DNA of 64,000 nt from Anas platyrhynchos (GCF_047663525.1 NC_092592.1:21442501-21506500), one strand, 5' to 3'. Positions 49,801 through 62,654 are shown, numbered from the stretch's first letter. Notes: generated from the letters alone by a model not told the origin. Program-made: numbers and translations.

Positions 49801-52800
49801 CGTGCTGCTCTGGCATTTTGCAAGAAGAGAGAGGAAAGGAGGCAGAGAGACAAGGAATGCAGCAGCATTTGGGGCCAACCTTTGGGGATCTGAGAATTAT
49901 GAAACTGGAATATCTGTGGGGGACCGAAGTCTGGTGCAAATGTCCCAAGCCCTGGCGACAGTCCCAACAGAGGCACGTACAATATCAGCTCTAATTTGAG
50001 GGCAGGCAGGTCCAAATTCATCCCTGAAATAATACCTTTGACTTCTGCCTCCACTTACTTTGGCCCCGTGCTACCAGAAAGCTCAACTGTTGGATTTAAT
50101 TTTCATGATAAAGTGCTCTGTTGGGATAAAATTAACCATCATCTTGCTGGCAGGAGAGTGACTTAGGTAATCCTGCGGTCCTGGAAAAAAAATCAATCCT
50201 CGTGTAACAGCACTTTCAGGATTAAGTAAAGCATGAGAACAAGACAAGTGGCAAGATAGACTCCAGAAAGACCTCTGTTCATCCTCAGGAAGGGAGCAAT
50301 GGAACTTTATGAGTTAATTTAGGATGCAGAAGGGTAAAAAGCCCATATGAAGTACTATATCTGTTGCCTAAGACACCTGTTTTCTCAGTTGGAATCAAGT
50401 CAGAGGCATTTCCTGTTCTCTCCAAACCACAAGGATAACCATTTCCCTTGACAAAGGAACATGCTCTCCCCAACACCAGACCCTACAGCTCTAATAGTGA
50501 CGAATTCTCGTAAGCTTGCATGGTCTGCCCTATTTGCAGGTGGTCTTTGCGGAAGAGAGCATCAGAGCAAACCAGCACACCACCAGGCTCCCAGCAAAAA
50601 TGGTTGGGAGGTTAATTTTAGTGAAGTCTTAAAATGTTAGGAATTGCAAGCCCGATTCCTTGAAGTTTGGGGATTTAACAAGCGCACTCTGAGTGGTGAT
50701 CGCCCTCCTCCGCTCTGTGCAGCCTCAGGGTTGTTTTATTCAGTTACTTCAAACCCTCCTCTGATGTTAAAGCCTTTGAGACAACTTCATTCAGCCCCTT
50801 AACACTGCCAGCCAAGGTCTCCTCTCTATTTTCAGCTACCAACTCGTCTGTCACCAATCTTGCCTTTTCTCTAGAATACACTTTAAAAGAGTACTCTTAA
50901 AGTTTGCCATCACTTGACCCTTTCTGAGTAGTATTACTTTTTCAAGTATTCTATCCTGAGTAATGCACTGAACTTGTTCCATATTTCCTTTATGCAGAGC
51001 TCTATCATTTTTAAAACCTTCCCTGCCTCCCTTCTGAATTACTTCCTCCTCTCCGTGTGGCCAGGATGATTTTTTTTTTTTTTTTTTAAACCTCTGGTTC
51101 TTATTCTATGAGATATTTTTGCCTGATTTTCTGATGTCATCCATCCATCCTAAGGCTGTGAAAAAGCATCCTCTTCTCACTGTCTGGATTGTGGTAACAC
51201 CATACCCCATCAATCCCAAAACATCAGAGAGCATCCTACACATCAGAGAAAGGAGCCAAACACATGATTTACAGGAAAAACTGGGATGTCAGGCTGACAT
51301 TGAGCTTTATATACACAGTGCCAGTTTCGAGTACTTCCATAGTTATCCTTATGAATCACATGCTGACGTAATTTGGCTCCTCCTGACACAACCCTCTCTG
51401 CCCTACTTTGCTCAGAGACAAGCTGAGGACTGAGAAAATAATGACAGTGGTGAAAGAGGAAGGGCTGGAGGGAAGACAAAAGAAATTTGGGTTGCATGAG
51501 TAGAATGAATGGGAAGGGCAAACACACTATGATACAGGTGAGCAGGCTGAGGATGGGGAAATCTGGACAGTGGCTTCCAGTCTACAACTTCCTCGTAAGG
51601 GGGTGTCGAGAGGCAGGAGACCTTTTCTCCATTAACACCAGTGACAGGACCCGCGGGAAAGGGGTTAAGCTGAGGCAGGGGAAATTTAGGCTTGACATCA
51701 GGAGGGGGTTCTTCACAGAGAGGGTGGTTGCACACTGGAACAGGCTCCCCAGGGAAGTGGTCACTGCACCGAGCCTGTCTGAATTTAAGAAGAGATTGGA
51801 CTGTGCGCTTAGTCACATGGTCTGAACTTTTGGGTAGACCTGTGCGGTGTCAAGAGTTGGACTTGATGATCCTTAAGGGTCCCTTCCAACTCAGGATGTT
51901 CTATGATTCTATGATTCTATGGTTCCTGACAAAGCCCTTGCAGAGAGGTCATCTCCTCTCCAGCCAGGGCATCCTGTGAACCCCACTTTCTGCACCTCAT
52001 CCCTCTGCTTCCCTCAGCCCTCTTTCCTTGAGGTCCAACCAGATCAGGTTAGCAGGCAGAAGTCTGGCTCTCAAAGGGCTTGGTTTTCTGAGGAGCTGGG
52101 AGGCAGCAGCTGCAGTCTCCATTTAACACCTCCACAGCTCCTAGAAGACACTCAGGTGGATCTTCCCAACCCCTGCTGCTGCCTCACATGGCCTCCCTCT
52201 GTCCTGGTGCAAGATGCAGGTCACACCGACGCTGTCCACCAGCTGACAGTCACTACTCACCACGTGGCTTCAGCTCCTGAGGTCAGCTGAAAAATTCAGT
52301 CCCTGGAGCCACAGCTGTGCCACTGCTCTGCTCTGCCTTGGAGATGGGCACGCTTCACACAGTGACAGCAAGACTCTCAGATCAAAGCGAGGTTTGCAAG
52401 AGGGAAGAAGTTATTTTGTCATTAACTTGAGGTGCCTGATCCCAAAAGCGTTTTAAAACCAGAGTCCAAACAGCTCTACAGGCTCTGCTCCTTAAGAAGC
52501 CTATCAGCTTTTTAGCCCAGAGACTGTCAATCAAATGGCAGGCCCTGTATCTCACTTACCATCTCTCCAGCAAGGTATTTTTGTATAAAAGATTTGCTGG
52601 TGCATTTTAGTAAGCTTTATACAAGTAATTTCATGTACCATCACCAGATGTGCTTCACTAAGGAATACAGGACACAGACATTTTTGCTTTGCATGAAAAA
52701 CACCTCTCTAGGGCTGCAGTAATAAATATCCTCCCATTTCTTACCTGAAATGAAATTCAAAATTAGTCACTCTTTAAAAAGAAAGATAAATTAAGAGTCT

Positions 52801-53586
52801 CTTTGAGACCCCGCCGCCCTGTGTCTGTTACTGCCAATTTTCCAGATCTTATTTCCTCTTTGGCACTTATGCTTTTGTTACAAGCTGTCTCATATCAGTG
52901 CATATAGCAGTTTTCCTTGATATACCGGTGCTAGAAACCTATTCTGTACAAACTGCTGAAGGCTTCATGTCTGAGGCTTGGTCTTGCCATGAAAGCACAT
53001 ATAGCACTGCAGTCATGCTTTATGCAATGAACAGCTATTGCAATTGTCCACCACTCGATGCTTATGCAAACTTTCTTCTTAGACATGAATCAGTGTAACG
53101 AGCATCATCTGCTCGGCACCAATGCACATGAGAATGACAACATCAGACATCACTCACAGCAACACTCAGCGTTGACTCAAGAAGCTCCACAGATTTTACT
53201 GCCCACAGGAGTCCTCTCTCCACCTCCTGCATGGAACAGACAACTCTTCCCACAATTCCTACACCTGACCCCAAAGCACCTATACAAAGTTTTATCTTCT
53301 CACTGCAATGAAGGAGTCACCCACTTATTCTGGTGATTAACTAACCTTTTATGATCTATGACATCTAATTGTCATGGATCCTACTGCATGTTGGCACCCT
53401 ATGCTGAAGAGCCATGCGGTCCTGGGTTCACTCTGGTGAAATTAACTCACTTCATTTGATCATCCCACTACTGGGAAGCTCAACTTTTCTCCAGGCTCAG
53501 CTGCTAATGCTGTTTGAAACAAAATGGATACTATGCTGATTTTGTTTTGTTCTGTTTCTTTTTTTTTTTTTTTTAATAGAAACACT
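46871..53586. other. Intergenic DNA between ALOX5 5' end and MARCHF8 3' end
   Basis: About 6.7 kb without a recognised gene. It holds an A-run near 47886-47900, a T-run near 51070-51087 and a CR1 copy at 51.6-51.9 kb. Longer open stretches (48703-49200 plus, 49512-50054 minus) lack domain features or splice context. Confidence 0.65.
51581..51921 (+). mobile_element. CR1 LINE 3' end with ORF2 tail
   Basis: It has typical CR1 landmarks: AGTGACAGGACCCGCGGGAA, GGTTCTTCACAGAGAGGGTG, GAACAGGCTCCCCAGGGAAG, and a 3' end of ATTCTATGATTCTATG repeats. One + frame stays open to a TGA at 51823-51825 and gives the reverse-transcriptase ORF2 C-terminus (RVVAHWNRLPREVVTAPSL). The intact frame and long terminal octamer array suggest a younger copy than the one at 32.7 kb. 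It is 5' truncated. Confidence 0.93.
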
Positions 53587-53592
53587 TTATTG
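53587..53592 (-). terminator. MARCHF8: Candidate MARCHF8 distal polyadenylation signal
   Basis: TTTATT on the + strand reads AATAAA on the minus strand, followed within 15 nt by an A-rich run. A second AATAAA at 54902-54897 could serve a shorter transcript. Use of either is inferred from position only. Confidence 0.4.
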
Positions 53593-56500
53593 CTGCAGTC
53601 AATAACCCTGTGTATCACACACAAATAACCAATTACAGTTTAAGAAACTAAAAATAATTCTGCAAGTGGCAATACTGAGAAAATGAACATACATGAAAGA
53701 ATACAAAACTATACATTTAAGTTACTAGAAATTTACTAGCTAAAAAATTCTGCAGAACTGTGAAGTGTCTTGTATAAACTATACAACACATGCCAGTGTA
53801 AAGTTGTTTAATGTTATACAATGACCTATCTACAAATGTTTTACCTAAGTACAAGATCAGCTGCAATTTTTAAACAGTTATCTTCTATACAAAGACAAGT
53901 GCTTTCAGTACTTCATTGGAATATACAGACACTGCAATATCTCAAAACTAGAAAATAATCACAAAATAAAAGGTCCTGTTTAGAAGTTTTCTTTGCATAT
54001 CTAATATAATGCTGCGAAAATCCAGCCAGCAATATCCTTGCTTTTGTATTTGCCCTGTTTCACCCATATTTGAGAGGGACCCAATCAGAAACACAGACCT
54101 CCCTTTCATTGCTGGCCGCAACCTCCACAGCAGACTACGCTGGAAATCTGTATCTTAACACGCCTCAGCTTTAGGGGAGCCGAGTCCCAATTTGCAATAG
54201 ATACTTACCCAGAAAACACAGGGCAGAAGGAATCTGCACCTGATACAGCACCAGCACAAGTAGTCTGGATGCCCTGATCAGTAGGAGGGCTGGACAGGTT
54301 GTTACTATTGATTCCCAGGACTTCTCATGCTGTGGGACAGAGGGCCAGGACTTGTCTAGCTCCTTGCAGGCTTGGTGTAATTTTTGTTGAATCCCTCCTG
54401 CTGAAGCAAGGCCAACCTCAATGACATTCACCAGGTAATGGTGGTCGAACTGGCCACCTCTTCAGAGCCCAGGGAAACATTTTAAACACTGACCCCCTCC
54501 CCAAAATACTGGATTACAGTTGAAGAAAGTCCTGAGAAATCATAGTAATTTAACATTTCATGATCTTTTCATAAAGTGAAGCAATCTTATGCAGCATATG
54601 CCTGTATTTCTGACACAACACATGTTCATGACCTGGCAGATGCGCTGAACACGACATAGCAGGGAGATTTCCTTGGCATAGTCAGTGATTTTTTGGACAG
54701 GACTTAAGAGTCAATAGCAAAGGGAGTCTGGTCAGACATCTGGGCCATACCAGTAAAGGCTCTGGCAATCTAGCAAAGGGGCTGTGGTAGATGGTATTGA
54801 GCCTATGTTCCCTCCTATTTAAATTCTCATCTCAGGGAAGTCACGGGTAATCTGAGCTAATCCTGGGGAAAGGACAAGGACCAGAAAAGTCAGACTTTAT
54901 TTGTCATTTCGAAAGCTACCAAAAGGAAGCTTTGGAATGCCTGGTGTGATGGGGGGCATGATCGCTTCCCTTACCAACACTGGGCAGAAAGGACGGTGCT
55001 CACCTGAGCTAGCATCAGTGCCTCACAGCTAGAAGCTGAAAACAAATCAACAGAATCTCCTTAAGGAGGAAGAAAGAAAAAGCACCATTCAGCCTTCTTA
55101 TACCATTTGATAGCACCATGCAGAAGCAGAGAACTGCAGCTCCAGAAGCCCCCTGTTAACATCAGGCAAGAATTAGCGCAAGCGTGATCAGCATAAACAA
55201 AAAATCCTGACAGATGGATCTCTTCTGGTTCAAACCAGCTCCTGCTGGTTTAAGCAATCCTCAGTAGCATAGAGAATTAAATACTATGCTTTTCTTTCAG
55301 AAAAAAAGCTACTGTGGAAAGGGAACGGTAAGCAGCAACACTGGCTAAAACAATTTTATCTGCAATTATTTTTCCCCAGAAGATTTTACTAGAGATGGTT
55401 TTTCTTCCCAAGTTGAAGATACATAGGGTTACAGAAAAAACAAACAAACAAAACAAAACTTCAGCATCCTGAATACACGGAACACCAACTGGCATATGTT
55501 GCATGGAGCTTCCAAAATGCCAAATGAGATTTCACAATGCTTCACCAAGAATCATTTGTGACAGTGATTGAAACAGGACCAGCATCTTACAGTATGCCAT
55601 ACTGGTGCTTGTCAGAACATCAGTCAGACACTTTCGTTTCTCAGATGTGAGCTGGAGCACACACAGGTTTCATACCAGAACTTGTCCATTTTCATTTCAT
55701 TTCCTTAGTGGCCACAGATCAGATGAGAACACACACAGCATCAGTCTGCAGCTGATTCTGTGCATCTTGCAGACACGAAAGTCGTGTGCACTTGGGCATT
55801 TCAGAAGAAAACGATGAAGGTGTATAAGACCTGATCAACCCACCTGAGATTATCCAGTAAACCTTTTCACAGAACAAAAAACAAACCAAACCAAGACTCA
55901 ATGTTATCTATCTGAGTTCTCAGAGCAGGATCATCCACAGTGGAGTTCAGCAAAGGGTCCAAGTAATTGCACTTTAAAATATGGCAGGTGTAGGCAACAA
56001 ACTCTACATGAACGTGGCCATGAAGACTGCTGCCCAGGTACTAGCAGGGCTTCTCTGCCTTTATCACATAAGTATGGGATATCCTGACACCTCACACAGT
56101 ATGCAAACCCATGCCAGCGCAGATTTGCTAGGACTGTCCAGAAGTCTTAATATTTTAAAACATTTCAGGAACAAGGTACCATGTTGTTCATGAAGATCAC
56201 AGCCAGTAAGTTTCAAGCATGAGATCATACAGAGGCACGCACACACTTTTCTTCTAACAGCTCTTAGTGTGTGTTCTCTTACCATACACCCCTCTGAGGC
56301 ATTTTTTTTTTTTAAGATTAATTTAGAAATAAATTAATATTACATTTTAAGAAAAAAATAAATCACTGATCTCTTATTCTTTGGGATATGTTAAAGCAAC
56401 TAATTTTAGTATGAAAAGATTATGCCCAATTAAAGTTGTACTTGGAAAGGACAAAGTAAAACCTGAACTGGACCTCAGGATTTAAATCAGTATCTCAGTA

Positions 56501-57159
56501 AATAAGCAGAAGCTTTTACCTAACTGAGAAGTCCAGGCAACTCCTACTAATACCAATCAGAAAATTATCATTGACTTTACAGAGATTTAGACTAGGCTCT
56601 GGTAGAGAAAGTTAGCTTTCAGATGCAGAAGCCTCATGTGCTGAGTTTTAGTGGGGCTTCGGACCTGCCCCAGTCACACTGATGTGAGACTTTGGTTAAA
56701 TGACTTGAAACTGGACAGTGGTTCAGTGAAGCAGAACGGTCAAGTAAATGGGTAAGTCTGTCTAAAGCTCTGCAAACAGATTTTAACACTGCCCCTCTTT
56801 TTGTTAAAGCTGACTGATTAAAAAGAAGTCCCAAATTCAAAGGAATAGCCAAAGCAACTCTCTGACCATGTAATTCATCGCCTCAGGACTAAAACCATGT
56901 TTAAATTCATACACTAAATGTAATATTCACTTCCTCAACTTTGAACTTAGTACTTCCCCTCACAATGCCAAATTCTCGGGTAATTCACACATGACACAGC
57001 ACTAAAGAAGGAAAACCAATTTCAGCTGTATTGACTAAGTATCTTTTTTCCATAACAGCTCACATTTTTACTAATATACCAACAAAATCTTAACCAATGG
57101 TTTGGAATGAAAGTTACATCAGGTATATAGGTGCAGGTCTGTTGATGGCCTGACCTGTT

Positions 57160-57180
57160 AAAAAAAAAAAAAAAAAAAAA
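57160..57180 (+). repeat. Poly-A run of 21
   Basis: This is an uninterrupted A-run, read as U-rich sequence in the presumed MARCHF8 3' UTR. Confidence 0.9.
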
Positions 57181-58080
57181 GCAAAACCAATCCCCAGAGC
57201 ATTGAAACCATTACGCATTGAAAACAAACACTGTACACATCCACTACTTCCCAAACACAAGTCACAAGTGCAACATTCTTTGAAAAACACATTGTTCCTC
57301 AAAGGAAACCCAAAGAGGCAGTTTAGTGTTATGTTTAGTAAGATAATGTGTTCATGTGTTGGAAATCACAGGTTGGAATTTTAATTTTTTTTTAAATAAG
57401 GCAAGAGGTTTACGTTTCAGTAGAATGGATGGGGTAGAGAATGAAGAAATGTTCTGAAAAATGACACATTCTTTCAAGTTTCATTCTCATTGGACATACA
57501 TATTACAAAATAAAGATTTTTAAAAGTGCTATATGCTTTATGAGTCTCATCACAATATGTAAAGCATAATTTTACACTTGCTGCCTAAGACAAAATGTTA
57601 GTGGCAGTGTTAGCAGTAGATTAGACTCTAGCTTTCTCATTTCCCTCAGTTTCTGGGACAGCCTCCTTCATCCTGCTTAGAAAAAAAAAACACAAGACAG
57701 GAAAAAAAGACAACAACCAACACTCTACACGTCTTCCAGAATCATTTAGAGTCATCTTCTAAAGTAACAGACTCCATGAAGTTGATGACAGTTCACCAGC
57801 GGCTTGCTTAATACCACAACCAAGGCTCATTCTACTCAGTAACCTGTGGCTCTTTGATCAGCCCAGTACGTGAGACGAAACGTTGAGAGGTATGCAACCA
57901 TGATAACATTGACAGATACGCCAAAGGGATTTAAAAAAATTCCCACAAAACGCAAATGTAAAAAACTTCATCTGCCAGCCGTCGGCTGTTAGCCAATTTT
58001 AAAAAGGTAGAGCAGTTTGCAGTAAACAATGATATTTTAAATCTTCAAGGACATACAGAAACACCCATCCCACCCAGCAG

Positions 58081-58385
58081 TCAGACGTGAAGGATTTCTG
58101 CAGCACAGTCTTCTGGCTCTGTGTAACGTGAAGAGTTTGTATCTGAATGGTGAACCCCAAGCATTTCTTTACTTTCAAAGTTTGGCTCCATTAGTGCAGG
58201 TTTTTCAAAAATATTCTTTTTGCTAGTTTCCGGACAGTTTTGTACATATATTACTCGGTTATAAGCTTTAAGTCTCTTCCATAGCTGTACGTACACTTTG
58301 CATTGTACATACATGAACAGAAGTCCTCCAGTGAAACCAATAGCCACAACCACCAACTTAGTCCAAAATGGCCATTCTAGAATCC
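58081..58385 (-). CDS. MARCHF8: MARCHF8 terminal coding exon
   Basis: It starts after acceptor TTCTTTCAG within a Gly codon, continues [10 protein letters not shown], the second membrane segment and the cytosolic tail, and stops at TGA 58083-58081. It has 305 nt. The Tyr-containing motifs of the tail, needed for sorting in MARCH proteins, are present. Confidence 0.97.
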
Positions 58386-60717
58386 CTGAAAGAAAGAAAG
58401 AAAAAAAAATGAATATATAAAAAGGACCAGGTCAATATTGGGTAGACAATATGGCGTCTCTCAAAAACATTCCTTAAGGAGACTATCACAGAGTTTGTAT
58501 TCTGCCTTTTTTTTTTTTTTGCCTTGTTTCTCCCTTTAAGTTAAACATATGCAGGCTTCTAAGCTAGTTGAGTTCACATAACATGTTGAATGAGCAGACA
58601 ATTTTATCCTCATCAGACCCAGTATCTTCTAGTTGAACTACAGCATCTCTTCTGGTGCAAAATGGGAAGTGTTGAAGATACTGAAGTGTTCTAGCAAGCT
58701 TATCTGCCATATTAAGAACAACCACCTGTACTTTTCCTGAATTTGTGTGGCTTGAACACTCAGCCACTGGATCTTGTTACATTTCTATCGCCTACATTTA
58801 AATGAGGGATTACATATTTTATACATCTTCTTCTTTTATAGGTCCTGAATCCACTCAGTCTCTCTCCTCTTGAAAGATAAGCATCACAAGATGGATATGA
58901 AACCACACTGAATCACACACTTCCAGGTTTCTCACGGAATCAGCAGCAGCATAGCAAAATCACAGGCAAGTCTTCAAAGTTTTTACCAATGTGCAGGCCG
59001 CTGTTCTTTTGGAAATGCATGGTAGTGTGAGAAGACGGAAAATATTTTAGTCCCCAAACCCAAAGGGCACTGCAACATGACTACTGATGAAATCCCACCA
59101 GTGATTAATATCTGAACCTCTGACTCACAGGTGAGCTATCTGATGCTATCTGTAGGCAGCAATAGCCTACGCTTGCCACTGTGCAGACATGAATTCATAA
59201 ATGTATGCACACTCCCCACATGCACCCCAGCTCCTCAGAGCACTCCCCAGATTTAGAATCCAAATGAAGGGAGCAAAGACAGCATTGTAACACGTACTAA
59301 ACATTCCGCTACTCTTCCTAGTCATGTTCATCTAATATATTTATTTGCTAAAATAACCTGAAGACTACAAATCTTTGACAGCATATGCTTTTCATTATTA
59401 TATGGAAACCTTACATTGAAAGAACAACAATTTTTACCATACACAGAAAAAAGTGTTGGACAGAACACAAACTACAAGCTTTCATTCAAAGCAGCTTCCT
59501 GACTGAAGCTATGAACAATCAAACTACAGCTAAAATTAAAAATTATTCAAAACAGTTCTGTTTTAAGCGTGATTCTGTTCTGAAAAGAATAACGGCTCTG
59601 TGGGTTTGCAGGTTTATTGATGCTCAGCTACCTCCACAGATGATGCTCTTCAACCACAAGCTAAGCATTCTCCAACTGCTTATCAAGTTGGCATCCAGTG
59701 CTCTGCAAGCCAGTACAGTTTACTTTGAAACAGCCACAATCGCTCCCAGCCTTGTTACACACCCTGTCCCTCCTATCCCTGCCTTCAGGGGGAGCTCAGC
59801 TGCCTGAGAAACCATTCTACAACAGATGGAAATCATGGCCCAGCACACCAAGGTAAACAGATTTCAATTTGGTAAGTTTACAGCTGGCATTCTGAATAAA
59901 ACTTACTATTCAAGAAGTTAAGACATCCTTGCAGTGGGGTGGCAACCACTGCATGAATTGCAGTGTGTCTCATCTCAGTTGCATGAATTGGAGTCCTAAA
60001 AATCAACCTGAATTTCTTCTGCTTCATGTACAACCACTAATTACAATTTCTCCAGCTGAACATGTCTCTCACAGGAAACTTGTGCTAACCCATCTCACAG
60101 ATGGCTGAATAGAAAGACTAATCCTGTTAGTTTGGCTCAAAGATTTGGATTTAGGTTCCTCTTTCTTCTTCTCTTTTTTTAAACTGTTCTCAGTTTGCTC
60201 AGCTAAAGGTAGCCATAGCAGCAAACAAATGCTTACATCCCTATCTGCTCAGTAAGTGTTGCAGTTGAAAACTACATTAGCTAAGCCAATGCAATTTTGT
60301 ATCTGCTACAGTGGATTGGTTCCCATATCTGTGCATTTCATAACTGCAAAAGAAATTGCTATGAAATAGACTTAAAAGCACCCACAGACAAATTTACACC
60401 AATTTAACTAAATCATTTAAAAACTGCTTTTAACCCAACCCAACCTCAGGCTAAAGCTGCCTCATCTAAGTAAAAGCATTACCTGCACACTCATGTTGTA
60501 CACCCTCTCTGCATTCAGGATCAATAATTATTCCAAGGGAATAAGTGGGAAGATAACTGAGTAACATACCAGTAGTCTGTCCCTGTTTAATCTCTTCAGC
60601 AGTCCTGTCTATGAGGACATACAGAGACCACACAACGCAGGTGATGGCAATGATATGGAATGTCACAGAGCACATGATCTTCCTCCTCTCGCTGGCTGTC
60701 ATCTGTAACTTCTCCCA
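58081..60717 (-). CDS. MARCHF8: MARCHF8 E3 ubiquitin ligase, last two coding exons (partial gene)
   Basis: MARCHF8 is a RING-CH ubiquitin ligase of endosomes and plasma membrane that sends MHC-II, CD86, transferrin receptor and other cargo for lysosomal decay. The window holds exons 60570-60717 and 58081-58385 (minus), which encode the C-terminal 150 residues. They closely match human: [18 protein letters not shown], then a first membrane segment (about [20 protein letters not shown]), a short loop [11 protein letters not shown], a second membrane segment ([17 protein letters not shown]) and a cytosolic tail with [17 protein letters not shown]. The tail's last 35 residues diverge but keep SDTNSS, TEPED and a final HV. 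The splice signals are normal and the shared Gly codon is restored exactly. The catalytic RING-CH domain is encoded upstream, beyond the right edge. Confidence 0.96.
58386..60569. other. MARCHF8 last intron
   Basis: A 2.2 kb intron. A minus-strand open stretch at 58564-58767 looks mildly protein-like but has poor splice context. A T-run is at about 58506-58520. Nothing else is supported. Confidence 0.7.
60570..60717 (-). CDS. MARCHF8: MARCHF8 penultimate coding exon
   Basis: It encodes [13 protein letters not shown] through the first membrane segment to KQGQTT and the first base of a Gly codon. It is 148 nt, between acceptor TTTCTTGACAG and donor GTATGT. It starts in phase 0, which in human follows KLKPLRK at the end of the RING-CH exon. 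Confidence 0.97.
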
Positions 60718-61212
60718 CTGTCAAGAAATCCAGAAGCAGAGCAAAAGATTAAGTGTTTATCACAGTTAACAGAGAGTATAAAAACCAAACGCTGATAAGA
60801 ACAAAACCAGACAGCAGACCAGTTTTAGAAGTCACACGACGACTGTCCTGACCACAGCATGCGCGTGATGGCTGGCAGCTTGCTCTGCTGTGACAGGAAC
60901 AATCGGTCTTGGTGCAGGACGGGAACATCAGGGCTCAACTCTCACCTGGAGCCTCGGCACAAAGTCATCACACCCTGCTCACCCACACAGGCTCCAGCAC
61001 AGAGGGATCCACAAGCAAGGCTGCTTCTCAGTGCGTTCGTAACTGAGCAGCAGGCACTCACACTCAAAAATGAACATCTTGAAGGGCGAAAGGGCTGCCT
61101 TGCTCAGGCAGGCATTCAATAACGCACAGCAGTAAGAGTAGTACGTGATCCAACTGTCCAGTACGTGTAAGATATCTCACTCTGAGCTGTTAAGAGTCCC
61201 CCGGTGCACAGT

Positions 61213-61256
61213 CAAGGCTGTTTAGCTCTCAGCTCAAGGCTGTTTAGTTCTCACCT
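61213..61256. repeat. 22-bp tandem duplication
   Basis: CAAGGCTGTTTAGCTCTCAG at 61213 is repeated at 61235 with two substitutions over 22 nt. It is a small recent tandem duplication in a MARCHF8 intron. Confidence 0.85.
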
Positions 61257-62637
61257 CCTACCTCTGGAGGTTTCATTCTATCTTCACGTATATTTAACGC
61301 TACTTACAGCAGCAACACCCATATTTTATTTTCAGTGTTTCAAGTGCACTTAAACACGTGCCCTAAGAATATACAGCAGAACTGGGCTAACAGCTTTAGA
61401 AAGTGAGATTATGCATCAAGTTAAACCCCCAGACCTGCATCTTTCAGCAATGTCTTCACAGCCGCAATAGAAACCACAAAGTCAGGTCACTGACATTTAG
61501 GAAGGATAGAAAGAATGTAGACAATTATTATAGATGCTTCTAACATAAAATACATGGAAATTTTCAAAAACAGCTTTTATTTATTTATTAACCAATGGCA
61601 CCTGGAAGTTTTTTGTTTGTTTGTTTTTGTTTTTAAACGCATTTTCTCTATATGATGAAAGCTTTTGCAGGTTTATTACACATCCTTCAGTGTATTTGCT
61701 TGGAACAAAGTGTGAAGGTGTTTTGTGTTTTTTTCCCCTCACACTTCCACAAAATATATACCAGGGTACTTAAGCTTCTCATACATACCCATGTGTTAAC
61801 AGAGAGCTGCATTTGATGTCTCCTGAAATAACTCATAGAAAAAGTTGACTTTGAAAAAGAGGGAAAGTGTGGAAGATAATGAGGATGACCTTACTGATAC
61901 GACTGAGATCACCCATCATGTTGAATTATTGTTACCAGTGCTTCAAATGCAAGAATGGTTGAACCACAAAACAGAGACTTTGTGATCCTCTGTCTTACCA
62001 ATAATGTCTTTGGCTAGTTCAAGCCATATTTCTACATCAGTGGGCATCCAAGTCTCATTACGGCACAAGAACTGAAGACTTCTAGCAATGATGTTAAGGA
62101 TTCGTGCCATGCTAGGAAATTATATTCTTTCAACTTCCTTAGAAAAAGACTGGACAAAACATTCCCTTTGGATGCTATGTTTTAAGTAAGAACTGGATTT
62201 TGTATTTAAACAAAGATGTTTAGTTTCTACAGACTCTTACAGAGTCACAAGGTCTTGCATTTTGACTAGTTAATGCTCCTCTTTTTGGTTCTGCAGCTAG
62301 AGCACCTCGGCTAGACTGTATCTTCTGTGAACTGCTGCCATCGGAGTCACCAAACCAACCCACATCACTTCATCTCTTCCATCAATACAAGTCCACATCA
62401 GAGAAGCTGTTCTGCAAATTATTTGTTCTGCCCCATCCCCAACTGGAAACTAGAATCTGGAAGCCCCTGGTGCACTGTTCTGATGACAGAGCAAATGGCA
62501 TTTCACAACACTCAATATTTTTTTTTTTTTAAAGTGTTGCTAGAACAAACAAAATAATAATAATCATAATAATAAAAACACAGAAAAATCAGGTCTAATT
62601 GTCTTTTTTTTTTCTCATTAAATTTAAAAATGAAGCT

Positions 62638-62654
62638 TCTCTCTCTCTCTCTCC
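62638..62654. repeat. (CT)n microsatellite
   Basis: About eight CT units precede CCTCAC. It is a simple repeat. Confidence 0.8.

Larger units (their letters stand above)
53570..58080 (-). other. MARCHF8: Presumed long MARCHF8 3' UTR
   Basis: AT-rich sequence follows the MARCHF8 stop with no acceptor or open frame that would mark another gene. MARCHF8 has a long 3' UTR in human as well. Here it would be about 4.5 kb if the distal signal is used. An A-run at 57160-57180 lies inside it. The extent is inferred. Confidence 0.45.

Noticed and set aside
49512-50054. 180-codon minus-strand frame in the intergenic region
   Set aside because: No recognisable domain, no promoter, no repeat-derived similarity and no supporting splice sites.
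59385-59807. 140-codon plus-strand frame in the last MARCHF8 intron
   Set aside because: No motif, opposite strand to the host gene, and no splice signals that make sense.
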